A DNA stretch of 50,178 nt from DAOSEK01 sp035363095 (GTDB lineage Archaea > Nanobdellota > Nanobdellia > Woesearchaeales > UBA119). Shown here piece by piece: positions 17,667 through 26,098 of this stretch (position 1 is the stretch's first letter; each line of letters begins with the position of its first letter). The stretch spans positions 1-50,178 of the forward strand of contig DAOSEK010000008.1 of assembly GCA_035363095.1 (NCBI GenBank), in the 5' to 3' direction. The notes beneath the pieces are model-generated. The model made no database searches. It was not told the origin of the DNA and saw only the letters and a list, made by a program, of their open reading frames with translations. The position numbers and the translations under genes were made by a program.

Positions 17667-17921
17667 AGAAAAGGATACCTCGTGTTTCAACACGAGGACT
17701 TGGTACGCTTTTTTGTAATGAAAAACCTCGGGATAAATCTCGAGGTATCTTTAGGATAGTCGAGGTTAATCCTTGCATGAATCCGTCTATTCTAACTTTG
17801 GCTTGAAAGACCAAAGTATGCGAAGTGATGCTGGATTTCATGAAATCAACAACCTCGCTTGAACGTAGCGTATGCTTTTATATTACCAACATGCCTTGCC
17901 ATTTAGGGCGAGGTTGTTGAT
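17667..17921 (+). mobile_element. Element II with element I inserted inside it
   Basis: Element II starts AGAAAAGGATACC after TTAAT and ends GAGGTTGTTGAT (255 bp in total). Between TTTTTTGTA and ATCAACAACCTCGC it is interrupted by a complete reversed element I at 17718-17844 (127 bp). Other II copies read straight through that point (GTAATCAACAACC at about 19876 and 27877), so they serve as empty sites. On the minus strand the insertion lies exactly 3' of TTGAT. It occupies the divergent leuS-elp3 region; the elp3 promoter (TTTTATAATAAC, about 17930) lies just outside. Confidence 0.8.
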
Positions 17922-17963
17922 TTAGAAAAATTTTATAATAACTTTGCAATCATCTACAAAAAA

Positions 17964-19733
17964 ATGCCTAACATAAAAGAAGACAAAAACGGATTTTTTT
18001 TAGAAATTGAAGGCGCTATACTTAACAATCCAAAAATCGATAAATTAGAGCTTTCCAAACTAAAGGTAGTCCTATGCTCAAAATTTAACCTTAAAAAAAT
18101 TCCAACTGATATAGAAATCATGTTAAACTTATCAGATAGTGCATTAAAGCGGATTAAAAACGCACTTATAATGAAGCCCACAAGAACCGCATCAGGTGTT
18201 GCAGTTTGCGCTGTAATGACTCCGCCTTCCAAATGCCCACACGGAAAATGCCTTATGTGCCCAGGCGGTTTAGAGAGCTTCTTTGGAGATGTTCCCCAAT
18301 CTTACACAGGGCATGAGCCTGCAACCAAAAGAGCAATAAGAAACGATTATGACCCCTACCTTCAGGTATTTAACAGGCTTGAACAATACTCTTTAATGGG
18401 GCATAATTTCGGAAAAGTAGAACTCATAATAATGGGGGGAACATTTCCTGCTCAGCCAAAAGAATTTCAAAACCAATTCATTACCTACACACTAAAAGCT
18501 CTAAATGATTTCTCACATCAATTCTTTAGAAAAGGAATTTTTAACATTAAAAAATTCAAAAAATTCTTTATTTTACCCTGTGAAAAAAGCGACTCCAACC
18601 GTGCAACTATTTTAAAAGCCAAAATTCTGGCCCTTAAACAATTGAAAGGAGAAGCAAATCTTTTAAGGGAGCAAAAAAGAAACGAGAAATCAAACATAAG
18701 ATGTGTTGGGCTTACAATAGAAACAAGACCTGACTATGGTTTTTTTGAGCATGGTAAAGAGATGCTAAGACTAGGGTGCACAAGAATTGAGCTTGGTGTG
18801 CAAACAACATCAGACCTATCTTTAAAAACAATGGAAAGGGGGCATACGCTAAGCGATAGCATAAAATCAATTAGAGAGCTAAAGGATTTAGGGTTTAAAC
18901 TAAATTTTCATATAATGCCAGGGCTAATAGGCTCATCTAAAAAAAAGGATATTGAAATGATAAAAGAGCTTTTCAAAAACCCAGATTTTAGACCTGACAT
19001 GCTAAAGATTTACCCTTGTATGGTAACCGAAGGGACAAAACTCTATGAACTATATAAGAAAGGAGAATATACGCCCCTATCAACAAAAGAAGCCTGTGAA
19101 ATAATCACAAAAATATACCCCGAAATCCCCTATTATTGCCGGATTATGCGAATCCAAAGAGATATCCCTACGCAAAATATTGTCGCAGGGGTTGATATGA
19201 CAAATCTTAGGCAATATATCTTTGAATCGCTTAAAAATGAGGGTACATTTAACTCAATAAAAGAGATAAGACATCGAGAGGCAGGAAGGATAAGATCAGA
19301 CCTTCCAACAAAACTTTTTATAGAAAAATACACTGCAAGTAAAGGGATAGAGTTTTTCATAAGCCTGGAATCTATTGATAGAAAAGTTTTGTATGGGTTT
19401 TGCAGGCTAAGACTTCCACATGAAAATTTAGCCCTTAGTTGCGTTGATGTGAAAGAAAAACAATCAAAAAGCCCTTATGAAAAAGATGTTTCCAATAAAA
19501 AGATTGCTTTAGTTAGGGAACTTCATGTGTATGGGACAGCTATTAACATTGGAGGTATTGGTGAAATACAGCATAAGGGATATGGAAAGCAGTTATTAAA
19601 AAAAGCCGAAGAGATTGCCAAAGAAAATAGGGCAAAAAAAATCTTAGTAATCTCTGGAATTGGTGTCAGGGGATATTACAAGAAGCTAGGATATAGGAAA
19701 TATCGAACTTATATGGCAAAAAATTTAAAATAA
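17964..19733 (+). CDS. elp3: Elp3 family radical SAM/GNAT tRNA-modifying enzyme
   Basis: 589 residues. Archaeal Elp3 carries out acetyl-CoA- and SAM-dependent chemistry on C5 of wobble uridines. The radical-SAM cluster motif is CPHGKCLMCPGG near 92-103, with GGTFPAQP near 160, TRPDYG near 255, RLGCTRIELGVQTT near 270 and HIMPGL near 315. The C-terminal acetyltransferase domain (about 440-589) has GEIQHKGYGKQLL near 535 and GYYKKLGYRKY near 570. Archaeal Elp3 is usually a lone gene without other Elongator subunits, as here. Full length. A TATA box lies about 30 nt upstream. Confidence 0.92.
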   Translation: MPNIKEDKNGFFLEIEGAILNNPKIDKLELSKLKVVLCSKFNLKKIPTDIEIMLNLSDSALKRIKNALIMKPTRTASGVAVCAVMTPPSKCPHGKCLMCPGGLESFFGDVPQSYTGHEPATKRAIRNDYDPYLQVFNRLEQYSLMGHNFGKVELIIMGGTFPAQPKEFQNQFITYTLKALNDFSHQFFRKGIFNIKKFKKFFILPCEKSDSNRATILKAKILALKQLKGEANLLREQKRNEKSNIRCVGLTIETRPDYGFFEHGKEMLRLGCTRIELGVQTTSDLSLKTMERGHTLSDSIKSIRELKDLGFKLNFHIMPGLIGSSKKKDIEMIKELFKNPDFRPDMLKIYPCMVTEGTKLYELYKKGEYTPLSTKEACEIITKIYPEIPYYCRIMRIQRDIPTQNIVAGVDMTNLRQYIFESLKNEGTFNSIKEIRHREAGRIRSDLPTKLFIEKYTASKGIEFFISLESIDRKVLYGFCRLRLPHENLALSCVDVKEKQSKSPYEKDVSNKKIALVRELHVYGTAINIGGIGEIQHKGYGKQLLKKAEEIAKENRAKKILVISGIGVRGYYKKLGYRKYRTYMAKNLK

Positions 19734-19782
19734 TATTTGAGTTATTTTTGCCCATCAAATTGCTTGTAAAATGTTTGATGAT

Positions 19783-19963
19783 TTCATGAATCCGTCATTC
19801 GCATACTTTGGTCAATAGAAAAGCATACCTCGTGTTTCAACACGAGGACTCGGTACACTTTTTTGTAATCAACAACCTCGCTTGAACGTAGCGCATGCTT
19901 TTATATTGCCAACATGCCTTGATCTTACCAACATACCTCGCCCTTTAGGGTGAGGTTGTTGAT
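19783..19963 (+). mobile_element. Truncated element I joined to element II
   Basis: The left 29 bases of element I (TTCATGAATCC to CATACTTTGG), followed by TCAAT and an element II from 19817 to 19963. This II copy has an extra 20 bases from a local duplication (GCCAACATGCCTTGATCTTA before CCAACATACC). Its terminal hairpin and final TTGAT are intact. The right half of I is missing. It lies between elp3 and the NIF3 gene, with about 90 AT-rich bases after it. Confidence 0.7.
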
Positions 19964-20071
19964 TATTGAATTGCTAGTAACTTTTTGTGATTAAATCGCT
20001 AGTAATCACTTGGGTGGTTAACAAAAATTAAATAAAAATAGCTTATTAAAACAATCTTGGTGAATTTAAAA

Positions 20072-20833
20072 ATGGAAACTAAAAAAATTGCAAACTTCAT
20101 TGATAAACAGCTAAAAGTTAAAGATATCCCTGACCTATCTTTAAATGGATTACAGGTTGCAGGCTCAAGCCAAGTTTTTAAAATTGGCTTTGCAGTAGAT
20201 CCAAGCCTTGATGCGATCTCAAAAGCAAAAGAGGCAAAATGCCAGATGCTAATAGTTCACCACGGCTTGTTTTGGGGTGAACCAGTTCCAATAACAAATG
20301 CACTTCACAAAAGAGTCAAGATGCTAATTGATTCAAACATAAATCTTTATGCAGTTCACCTGCCATTAGATATAGATGAAAGATTTGGCAATAATATTGA
20401 AATTTTTAAAAAATTAAATCTCACTAATCTTGAAAGGTTTGGCAGGACCGATGGTTTAACACTTGGCTTTAAGGGCTCTTTGGAAACGGAAACTAAACTT
20501 GGCGATTTTTTAGAAACAATAGAGCAACAAATAGGCAAAGTCATTAGCAAAGCATGCTTTGGATTAAACAGCATCAAAAAGGTTGGGATTATAAGTGGCA
20601 AAGGGACACTATCAAAAATTTTTTTAGTAGAATTGAAGGAAAGTGATATTGATTTGTTTCTAACAGGTGAATTTAGTTACTCTGATTTTGTATATGCAAA
20701 AGACCTTGGAATAAACATTATTGCATTGGGGCATTATAAAACCGAGACGTTCGGGCTAATCGGCCTAATGGGATTTCTTAAAGAAAACTTTGATTTGGAA
20801 TGTGAATTTTTGGAACTTGGTTATGAGATGTAG
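20072..20833 (+). CDS. NIF3-like dinuclear metal-centre protein
   Basis: 253 residues of the NIF3/YbgI/YqfO family, toroidal proteins with a two-metal centre and still poorly defined function (some are annotated GTP cyclohydrolase I type 2). Signatures: DLSLNGLQVAG near 20, QMLIVHHGLFWGE near 63-75, LYAVHLPLDID near 95, and near the C-terminus GEFSYSDF and ALGHYKTETFG. These supply the His/Asp/Glu metal ligands. An upstream TTG (20057) is possible, but GGTGA lies eight nt before this ATG. Monocistronic, ending in a T-rich tract (about 20835-20865). Confidence 0.82.
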   Translation: METKKIANFIDKQLKVKDIPDLSLNGLQVAGSSQVFKIGFAVDPSLDAISKAKEAKCQMLIVHHGLFWGEPVPITNALHKRVKMLIDSNINLYAVHLPLDIDERFGNNIEIFKKLNLTNLERFGRTDGLTLGFKGSLETETKLGDFLETIEQQIGKVISKACFGLNSIKKVGIISGKGTLSKIFLVELKESDIDLFLTGEFSYSDFVYAKDLGINIIALGHYKTETFGLIGLMGFLKENFDLECEFLELGYEM

Positions 20834-20869
20834 GGCTTTTAATTTTTCCTTTATTTTTATTATTAAAAA

Positions 20870-20957
20870 TCTCACATTGTAAGATTTGTTAGGGGTTTAA
20901 TACCCTTCACTTTAGGTTTGGGATAGGACGAACAATCAAGAGGATAAATTTTCATTA
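20870..20957. repeat. Repeat family III, copy 1
   Basis: Matches a second site at 33961-34120. Shared parts are AAAATCTCACA...AGATTTG..AGG.TTTAATACC, then CTTTAGGTTTGGGA and GAACAATCAAGAGGATAAAT. The 33961 copy has about 65 extra bases between the two parts. Non-coding, in the 322-nt gap before perR, where nothing else but the candidate promoter and operator is visible. Function unknown. Confidence 0.6.
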
Positions 20958-21055
20958 TATCAGTATACTCTTGGTGTTTTACTTCTTTTACATTCAGTTA
21001 GTAATTGTAAATTAATCCATTTAAACAACATCTAAAAAACCATATTTTTTATTGA

Positions 21056-21071
21056 AAAAGTGAACACTTTT
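21056..21071. promoter_or_regulatory. Candidate operator upstream of perR
   Basis: AAAAGTGAACACTTTT is an inverted repeat with perfect 7-bp arms and a 2-bp centre, about 100 nt before the perR start. A TATA box (GATTTAAATAAC, about 21098-21109) follows, then TTGAGTGTTACTTAACAA just downstream, a weaker dyad around GTTA-CT-TAAC. Either could bind the Fur/PerR-like protein for autoregulation; inferred from position and symmetry only. Confidence 0.3.
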
Positions 21072-21155
21072 GCATTATTTATTCGCAGAACCAAAAGATT
21101 TAAATAACATTGAGTGTTACTTAACAATTATTGCTAAGATACATAATTAAGAAAA

Positions 21156-21566
21156 ATGGTTGCAAATTCAAAATCTAAAAAGCCTTTTAAACTAACAAAT
21201 CAAAGGGCTATAATATGTGAGTATTTAGAGGGCAACAAAACCCATCCGACAGTTGATGATATCTATAATCATGTGAAAAAAAGGCTACCACAAATCAGCA
21301 AAAAGACTGTTTATTCGAATCTTAGCTTTTTATCCTTAAATAGAATTATTAAAGAGCTAAACATTAAAGGAGTACGAAGATACGAGCCAAACCTAAAGCC
21401 ACACGCCCATGCAATATGTAGGGTTTGCGGAAAAATAATTGATTTAGAATCAGTTGAATATATAGAAAATCCAAAGATTAAGGATTTCATATTAGAATCA
21501 ACAAGTTTAACTTATTATGGTGTTTGCAAAAAATGCAAAGGAGGGGAAAAATATGGAAGAAAATAA
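21156..21566 (+). CDS. Fur-family regulator, PerR-like
   Basis: 136 residues. Winged-helix domain (LTNQRAIICEYLEGN near 12-26, ISKKTVYSNLSFL near 47-59) and a C-terminal metal-binding dimerisation domain with two CxxC motifs (CRVCG near 89, CKKCKGG near 125) for structural zinc. HAHAICRVCG carries the sensing His residues. Being first in an operon with peroxiredoxin and a ferritin-like gene, it is more likely a peroxide or iron sensor than a zinc regulator. Its 3' end overlaps the peroxiredoxin start by 14 nt. Confidence 0.85.
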   Translation: MVANSKSKKPFKLTNQRAIICEYLEGNKTHPTVDDIYNHVKKRLPQISKKTVYSNLSFLSLNRIIKELNIKGVRRYEPNLKPHAHAICRVCGKIIDLESVEYIENPKIKDFILESTSLTYYGVCKKCKGGEKYGRK

Positions 21567-22257
21567 AAAAGAACAATTTGAAAAAGAAGTTGTTTCAATG
21601 CCTTTGATAGGTGATTTAGCGCCTTCTTTTGAAGCCAAAACGACAAATGGAAACATAAAATTTCCACAAGATTACAAGGGAAAATGGGTGATATTATTTA
21701 GCCACCCTGCAGATTTTACGCCTGTCTGCACAACTGAATTCATGACATTTGCAAATATGCAAGACGAGTTTAAAGCGCTAAATACTGAGTTAATTGGGCT
21801 TTCAATTGATAGCATATACGCTCACATTGCTTGGCTTAGAACAATTAAAGAAAAAATAGAATTCAAAGGAATGAAAAACGTTGAGATAAAATTCCCAGTG
21901 ATTGAAGACTTGAGAATGGATGTGGCAAAAAAATATGGGATGGTTCAGCCAAATGCCTCAAATACCCAAGCCGTAAGAGCGGTCTTTATAATAGATGACA
22001 AGGCAAAAGTGAGGGCAGTATTATACTATCCATTATCAAATGGCAGAAACATGCAAGAAATAAAAAGGCTTTTAATTGCAATGCAAAAATCTGATAAAGA
22101 AAATATTGCAACACCTGCAAACTGGCAACCGGGGGATGATGTAATAATCCCGCCACCAGGGTCATGTGGCACTGCAAAAGAAAGGGTAGAATCAAAAAAT
22201 GATAATACATATTGCCTTGATTGGTTTATGTGTTTTAAAAAGGAGGGAAAAAAATGA
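21553..22257 (+). CDS. Peroxiredoxin, archaeal Prx6-like
   Basis: 234 residues. Reduces H2O2 and organic peroxides in the cytosol. The peroxidatic Cys is in HPADFTPVCTTEF, about residue 50. The C-terminal arm carries YCLDWFMC, two Cys six residues apart as in the archaeal thioredoxin peroxidases of Aeropyrum type that form an intramolecular disulfide relay. A start further upstream in this frame (21517) is possible, but GGAGGGGAAAAAT lies just before the ATG at 21553. It overlaps perR (14 nt) and the next gene (ATGA, 4 nt), so the three are translationally coupled. Confidence 0.92.
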   Translation: MEENKKEQFEKEVVSMPLIGDLAPSFEAKTTNGNIKFPQDYKGKWVILFSHPADFTPVCTTEFMTFANMQDEFKALNTELIGLSIDSIYAHIAWLRTIKEKIEFKGMKNVEIKFPVIEDLRMDVAKKYGMVQPNASNTQAVRAVFIIDDKAKVRAVLYYPLSNGRNMQEIKRLLIAMQKSDKENIATPANWQPGDDVIIPPPGSCGTAKERVESKNDNTYCLDWFMCFKKEGKK

Positions 22258-22535
22258 TACAAGAAGATAGAACTAAATTATCTGAAAAGACCCTAAACAT
22301 CAAAAGGGCAATTGACTCGCTAAGAGAAGAACTTGATGCAGTTGATGTATATAACCAAAGAGCAGATGCCTGCACTGATAAAGATCTAAAAAAGATTTTA
22401 ATCCACAATGCAAACGAAGAAAAAGAGCATGCTGCAATGTTAATAGAATGGCTTAGGCAAAACGATGAGGTTTTCTCTAAAGAGATAAAAGAATATGTCT
22501 TATCAGATAAAAAGGACATTTCAAGCCATGATTAG
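22254..22535 (+). CDS. Encapsulated-ferritin-like protein (EncFtn family)
   Basis: 93 residues. Closely matches the EncFtn pattern: EELDAVDVYNQRADA near 24-38 and HNANEEKEHAAMLIEWLRQND near 53-73, giving the Glu and Glu-x-x-His iron ligands of the ferroxidase site shared between subunits. EncFtn proteins form annular decamers and normally work inside an encapsulin nanocompartment. No encapsulin gene is in this window and the C-terminus (SDKKDISSHD) does not look like a usual cargo-loading peptide. Starts on the ATGA overlap with peroxiredoxin; last gene of the operon. Confidence 0.82.
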   Translation: MIQEDRTKLSEKTLNIKRAIDSLREELDAVDVYNQRADACTDKDLKKILIHNANEEKEHAAMLIEWLRQNDEVFSKEIKEYVLSDKKDISSHD

Positions 22536-22570
22536 TTTTTTTTTATTCTTATTTTTATTCTTATTTAATA
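22536..22570 (+). terminator. T-rich terminator of the perR operon
   Basis: Immediately after the last stop codon the plus strand reads AGTTTTTTTTTATTC, then two more TTATTTT-type tracts. Poly-T without a hairpin is the usual archaeal termination signal. Confidence 0.5.
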
Positions 22571-22610
22571 TTATTGTAATAAATTATCATGTCATTCTTC
22601 CAATAGATTA

Positions 22611-23231
22611 TTATACTTTTCTCCCTAGATAAACCCAAAACCCATTTCTTTTAGAAATTATTTCACAACCACCAAAATACTTCTCAATATACCCTTTAAT
22701 CATCTTTCCACCTTTGTTGTTATTAGCAACCATCATAAGCAATCCCTTTGAGTTTAAATGGTCAAAGCTTTCCTTCACCATCTTTTCTCTGAACTCCTTT
22801 TTAGTAGCCATTGGTGGATTTGACAAAATCACATCAAATACTTTGTCATCAATATTCTCAAACAGGTCAGACTGCACTGCCTTACAATTCTTAAGCCCTA
22901 GTTTTTTAATATTTTTCAATGCAATCTTTACAGCCCTTTCATTAACATCACTAAGTAAAAATGCACAATCCCTTTTTTTAATAGCCAAAGGAATACTAAG
23001 GCTTCCATTTCCACATCCTAAATCCAGAACCATTCCATCCTTTGGGATATAAGAAAATGCACTTTGTGTTAGAAGCTTAGTAGCAAAATCCTGCTTATCC
23101 TTTGAAAATATTCCTGATGCAGAAATAAGTTTAATCCTTTCATTCATAAAAACAACATTAATCTCATTTTCAACAAGCTTACTTTTTGGGCTTTTAGTAA
23201 AATAATGCTCAGTTATTATTTGTTCTTGCAT
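22611..23231 (-). CDS. SAM-dependent methyltransferase, RsmC/RlmG-like
   Basis: 206 residues. Class I Rossmann methyltransferase: SAM-binding VLDLGCGNGSLSIP near 64-77, SDVNERAV near 90, and catalytic SNPPM near 136, the NPP(Y/M/F) motif of enzymes acting on exocyclic base nitrogens, as in the 16S rRNA m2G enzymes RsmC/RlmG (COG2813). It has only the C-terminal catalytic half of bacterial RsmC, as is usual in archaea. Its start overlaps the end of the membrane protein upstream by 16 nt. Confidence 0.83.
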   Translation of the reverse strand: MQEQIITEHYFTKSPKSKLVENEINVVFMNERIKLISASGIFSKDKQDFATKLLTQSAFSYIPKDGMVLDLGCGNGSLSIPLAIKKRDCAFLLSDVNERAVKIALKNIKKLGLKNCKAVQSDLFENIDDKVFDVILSNPPMATKKEFREKMVKESFDHLNSKGLLMMVANNNKGGKMIKGYIEKYFGGCEIISKRNGFWVYLGRKV

Positions 23232-24508
23232 CCTTTCAATACCTCAAAAATTATAATTCCATCACTAAGATATGGCCTTTTAATATCAGTTTCCATAAGA
23301 TTAATCTCTTCAATAAACTCTTCATCCTTTTTAATCCTTTCTTCAAATTCACTAAAATTCTTGCTATCATAATAAACAATCTCAAAATTATCAATATAAA
23401 ATAAAAAGCTTTCCCTTAGTTTATCATTAATACTATTCCCCCTAAAAATAACATACGAAATATTATCATTAGAAACAATATCACATACTAACTTCAAATC
23501 ATTTGAATGGAAAAGTTTTGTTACATTATCCTTTCTAGATGTGTCATATCCATGGCTCCATACATGTCCTTCATATCCCATATAACTAATAAGACCAGCA
23601 ACATTGGACAAAATAGAATCACCCGGGTAATTAACATCTGCTAGTGCATACACACCATCAAGCCTTTCACCAAGAATGAGTCCTATTTTTATTTCTCTTT
23701 CATTAACAAAGCTATACCTATTACTGAGCATATAATCAAAAATAACAACATAGCAAATCAGATATATTAAAATCAAAGAAATTACAAATACCTTCTTCAG
23801 TAACCTTTTACCTTTCAGTGTGTAAACAAAAAAAAGCAAGAAACAAAAATAGAAAGTAAATATAAAATGATGCACCTTTCCATTATCAAACCAATTTGGG
23901 CTAAACATAACAAAATTTGCAATAAATATAGGAACACTTACAATAAAAAACAAAATCATCATATTTCTAAAAAGACTTTTTTTATCAATATCTCCTCTCA
24001 TCAAGCTCTTGAAAATGCCAAACAATAAAAAAACAAAAAGTAGGATTGGAATAAGCAGATTTTGTCCAAAAAAAATCTTTGAAAATGTTGCAATAATTCC
24101 ATTGGCTTCACCCATTCTATCAACTAGAATCTGTGGCTTGATATAGCTTTTATTACTTACCGAAAAGAAAATAGTTTTCACACTAAAAACAAACCCTGAA
24201 AAAAGCAATCCAAAAAACAAATCCTTAATATCTTTATTATCAAAAATCAAAACCAGCAAAAATAAAATAATCCCAATGCATAATAGAATATGCGCATGAA
24301 AAAGTCCAATAGAGCCAAGAATAACCCCTTGCAAAAAAACTCCAAAATCTATTTTAGAAAACAGCCCTTTTGTAACTTCCTTAAAACTAAACTTCCTAAT
24401 TTTAAGAATTGAAATTGAAAAATTCTTTTCCCTTGAATATAAAAACAGGAAAGTACAAGGAAAAAAGAAAATCCAAAAGCAAATGTCTTTTGAGGGATTA
24501 AAATACAA
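23216..24508 (-). CDS. GT-C-like membrane protein, C-terminal part after frameshift
   Basis: 430-residue frame, but its first about 50 codons overlap the preceding frame and are not a genuine N-terminus. From YSREKNFSI onward it gives about eight to nine membrane helices, then a soluble C-terminal domain (ILSNVAGLISYMGYEGHVWSHGYD near 300, YVIFRGNSI near 360) typical of the extracytoplasmic tail of polytopic GT-C glycosyltransferase-like proteins. With the 24349-25584 frame it forms a single protein of roughly 780-790 residues. Function probably surface glycosylation, by topology only. Confidence 0.6.
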   Translation of the reverse strand: MYFNPSKDICFWIFFFPCTFLFLYSREKNFSISILKIRKFSFKEVTKGLFSKIDFGVFLQGVILGSIGLFHAHILLCIGIILFLLVLIFDNKDIKDLFFGLLFSGFVFSVKTIFFSVSNKSYIKPQILVDRMGEANGIIATFSKIFFGQNLLIPILLFVFLLFGIFKSLMRGDIDKKSLFRNMMILFFIVSVPIFIANFVMFSPNWFDNGKVHHFIFTFYFCFLLFFVYTLKGKRLLKKVFVISLILIYLICYVVIFDYMLSNRYSFVNEREIKIGLILGERLDGVYALADVNYPGDSILSNVAGLISYMGYEGHVWSHGYDTSRKDNVTKLFHSNDLKLVCDIVSNDNISYVIFRGNSINDKLRESFLFYIDNFEIVYYDSKNFSEFEERIKKDEEFIEEINLMETDIKRPYLSDGIIIFEVLKGCKNK

Positions 24509-25584
24509 TAAAATAAGATTCCTATATTATCTATACCACTGTTATTTAGATGGGGATACCCCTGATATCCTTTTGCCAAGATTTCTTTACCTGCGTTTAA
24601 GTCTAGACTTAAAAATTCTCCCATTGCACTATAAACCGTTTGCATTCCATTGCCAAACAAAAAGAAAATCCCTGGAAAAAATAATATAACAATAACCCCA
24701 AAAACTGCCCATTTTGAATCCAAAAAAAGTTTTAAAAAACAAAATAAAAAGTAAAAAATTCCAAAGAAAATAAAAATCTCTGAAATCAGATAAGAATTAA
24801 CATACCCAACCCCTAATATCTGAAGAACTGCGCTGTTAAAATCAGCCATTGGTGGGTAAAAGAATTCTGCTCCTGAATAAAAGGGCGTAATAATTGGATT
24901 AATATTATTAGAATAAACAAAAGATTGGGTAAATGGAGCATGAACCCAAAAATCACCCCACGCATAAAAAAAAAGCTTATAATCTCCTGAAGAATTATTA
25001 AAGAAAAAAGAATTTATTATAATAATCGATGCAATAACAAATCCTAAAATAATAACTATATTTAAAATTCCACCAATACTTTTAAAATGTCTAAAACCCT
25101 TTAACTGGCCTTTCACCCATAATAAAAAGCTGTCTAATTTTAACGAGCTATTTGCTTTAACTTTTTGTTCTTTATTTTTTTTTGTGTCCAAAAATATATC
25201 TGTTCCTTTTTCTTTTTTTGTACTTTTTACATCCCTTTTTAGACCCCTTAAAATAATTATAAGTGAGATTAATGATACAAAAATACCTAAAAGATAAACA
25301 AAAAATACCCCCATTCTGACATTTGAAAAGCCTTTGGCAGATATAAAACAAAGCAGATTAAACAAAAAAAACCCTAAATAAACTCTTGAGATCTCATCAA
25401 AAAAAATTAGCTTATCCCTAAAAAAAGAGTAATATGAAAAAATCCATAATTTTTTTTTATTCTGATTAGCCTTTTTTCTTAGAATTTTATAAAAAAGCAG
25501 ATTAAAAAACAAATTACCTAAAAAAAACGAGACAACCATAATTAATAAGACCGATAAATAAGATGCTAACATTGAAATAGCCAT
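24349..25584 (-). CDS. GT-C-like membrane protein, N-terminal part before frameshift
   Basis: 411-residue frame: several membrane helices, a luminal loop with GDFWVHAPFTQSFVYS near 215 and FYPPMADFNSAVLQ near 245 (the acidic first loop and YPP-like motif seen in GT-C transferases), and more helices ending at PQKTFAFGFSFF near 370. After that the frame degenerates (KRIFQFQFLKLGS) while the neighbouring frame gives sensible sequence. A single added T on the coding strand in the T5 run at 24441-24445, or in the T6 run at 24461-24466, restores one frame. Either an assembly homopolymer error or a true mutation. Confidence 0.6.
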   Translation of the reverse strand: MAISMLASYLSVLLIMVVSFFLGNLFFNLLFYKILRKKANQNKKKLWIFSYYSFFRDKLIFFDEISRVYLGFFLFNLLCFISAKGFSNVRMGVFFVYLLGIFVSLISLIIILRGLKRDVKSTKKEKGTDIFLDTKKNKEQKVKANSSLKLDSFLLWVKGQLKGFRHFKSIGGILNIVIILGFVIASIIIINSFFFNNSSGDYKLFFYAWGDFWVHAPFTQSFVYSNNINPIITPFYSGAEFFYPPMADFNSAVLQILGVGYVNSYLISEIFIFFGIFYFLFCFLKLFLDSKWAVFGVIVILFFPGIFFLFGNGMQTVYSAMGEFLSLDLNAGKEILAKGYQGYPHLNNSGIDNIGILFYCILIPQKTFAFGFSFFLVLSCFYIQGKRIFQFQFLKLGSLVLRKLQKGCFLK

Positions 25585-25656
25585 GTATTCATCACTATAA
25601 CTGTCAATTTATAAATTATTTGGAAAAACAATCATTTTAGAAGTCATAAAAATATT

Positions 25657-25742
25657 GTATATAGATTAATCTCATATATAGGCTTAATCTTGTATATAGA
25701 TTAATCTCTTATATAGCTTAATCTTCTATATTGCTTATTTTC
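25657..25742. repeat. AT-rich 17-18-bp tandem repeats
   Basis: Four to five units of TATATAGNTTAATCTY, some with the palindrome AGATTAATCT. They lie about 75 nt before the GT-C-like gene and 360 nt before aspS, within the 514-nt divergent region. The rest of that region is AT-rich with a short direct repeat ATTCAATATRGACAAC (about 25917-25948). A regulatory role is possible but unsupported. Confidence 0.6.
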
Positions 25743-26098
25743 TTTTAAATAAGCACTGTTCAATGATATCATATAATCGTATCTATATAACACTCTATAT
25801 TTAATAAGTTCTATAAATTAAGTCACAAAAGGGTGTAGCTTGGCATACCTAAAAACTAGGTTTTACCAATACTTTTTTATATAGAAACTTATTCTAACAT
25901 AGTCTAGGAGCATAGATTCAATATGGACAACGATTCAATATAGACAACTATTAGTTCACTTCATAACCCCAATAACTAATCCAAAACTTAAAGATATTTA
26001 CAAATTAATTATAAACCAACTTAAAACTAATTAGAAAAGGATTTAGGAAAGTCAATCCGAAAACTCTTAATCAAACTCCAAAAGAAAAAGGTGAAATA

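Noticed and set aside
24349..24508. Programmed frameshifting as the explanation for the split membrane protein
   Set aside because: Homopolymer runs are present, but no downstream stimulatory structure was seen and a single indel is simpler. Kept as indel or error.
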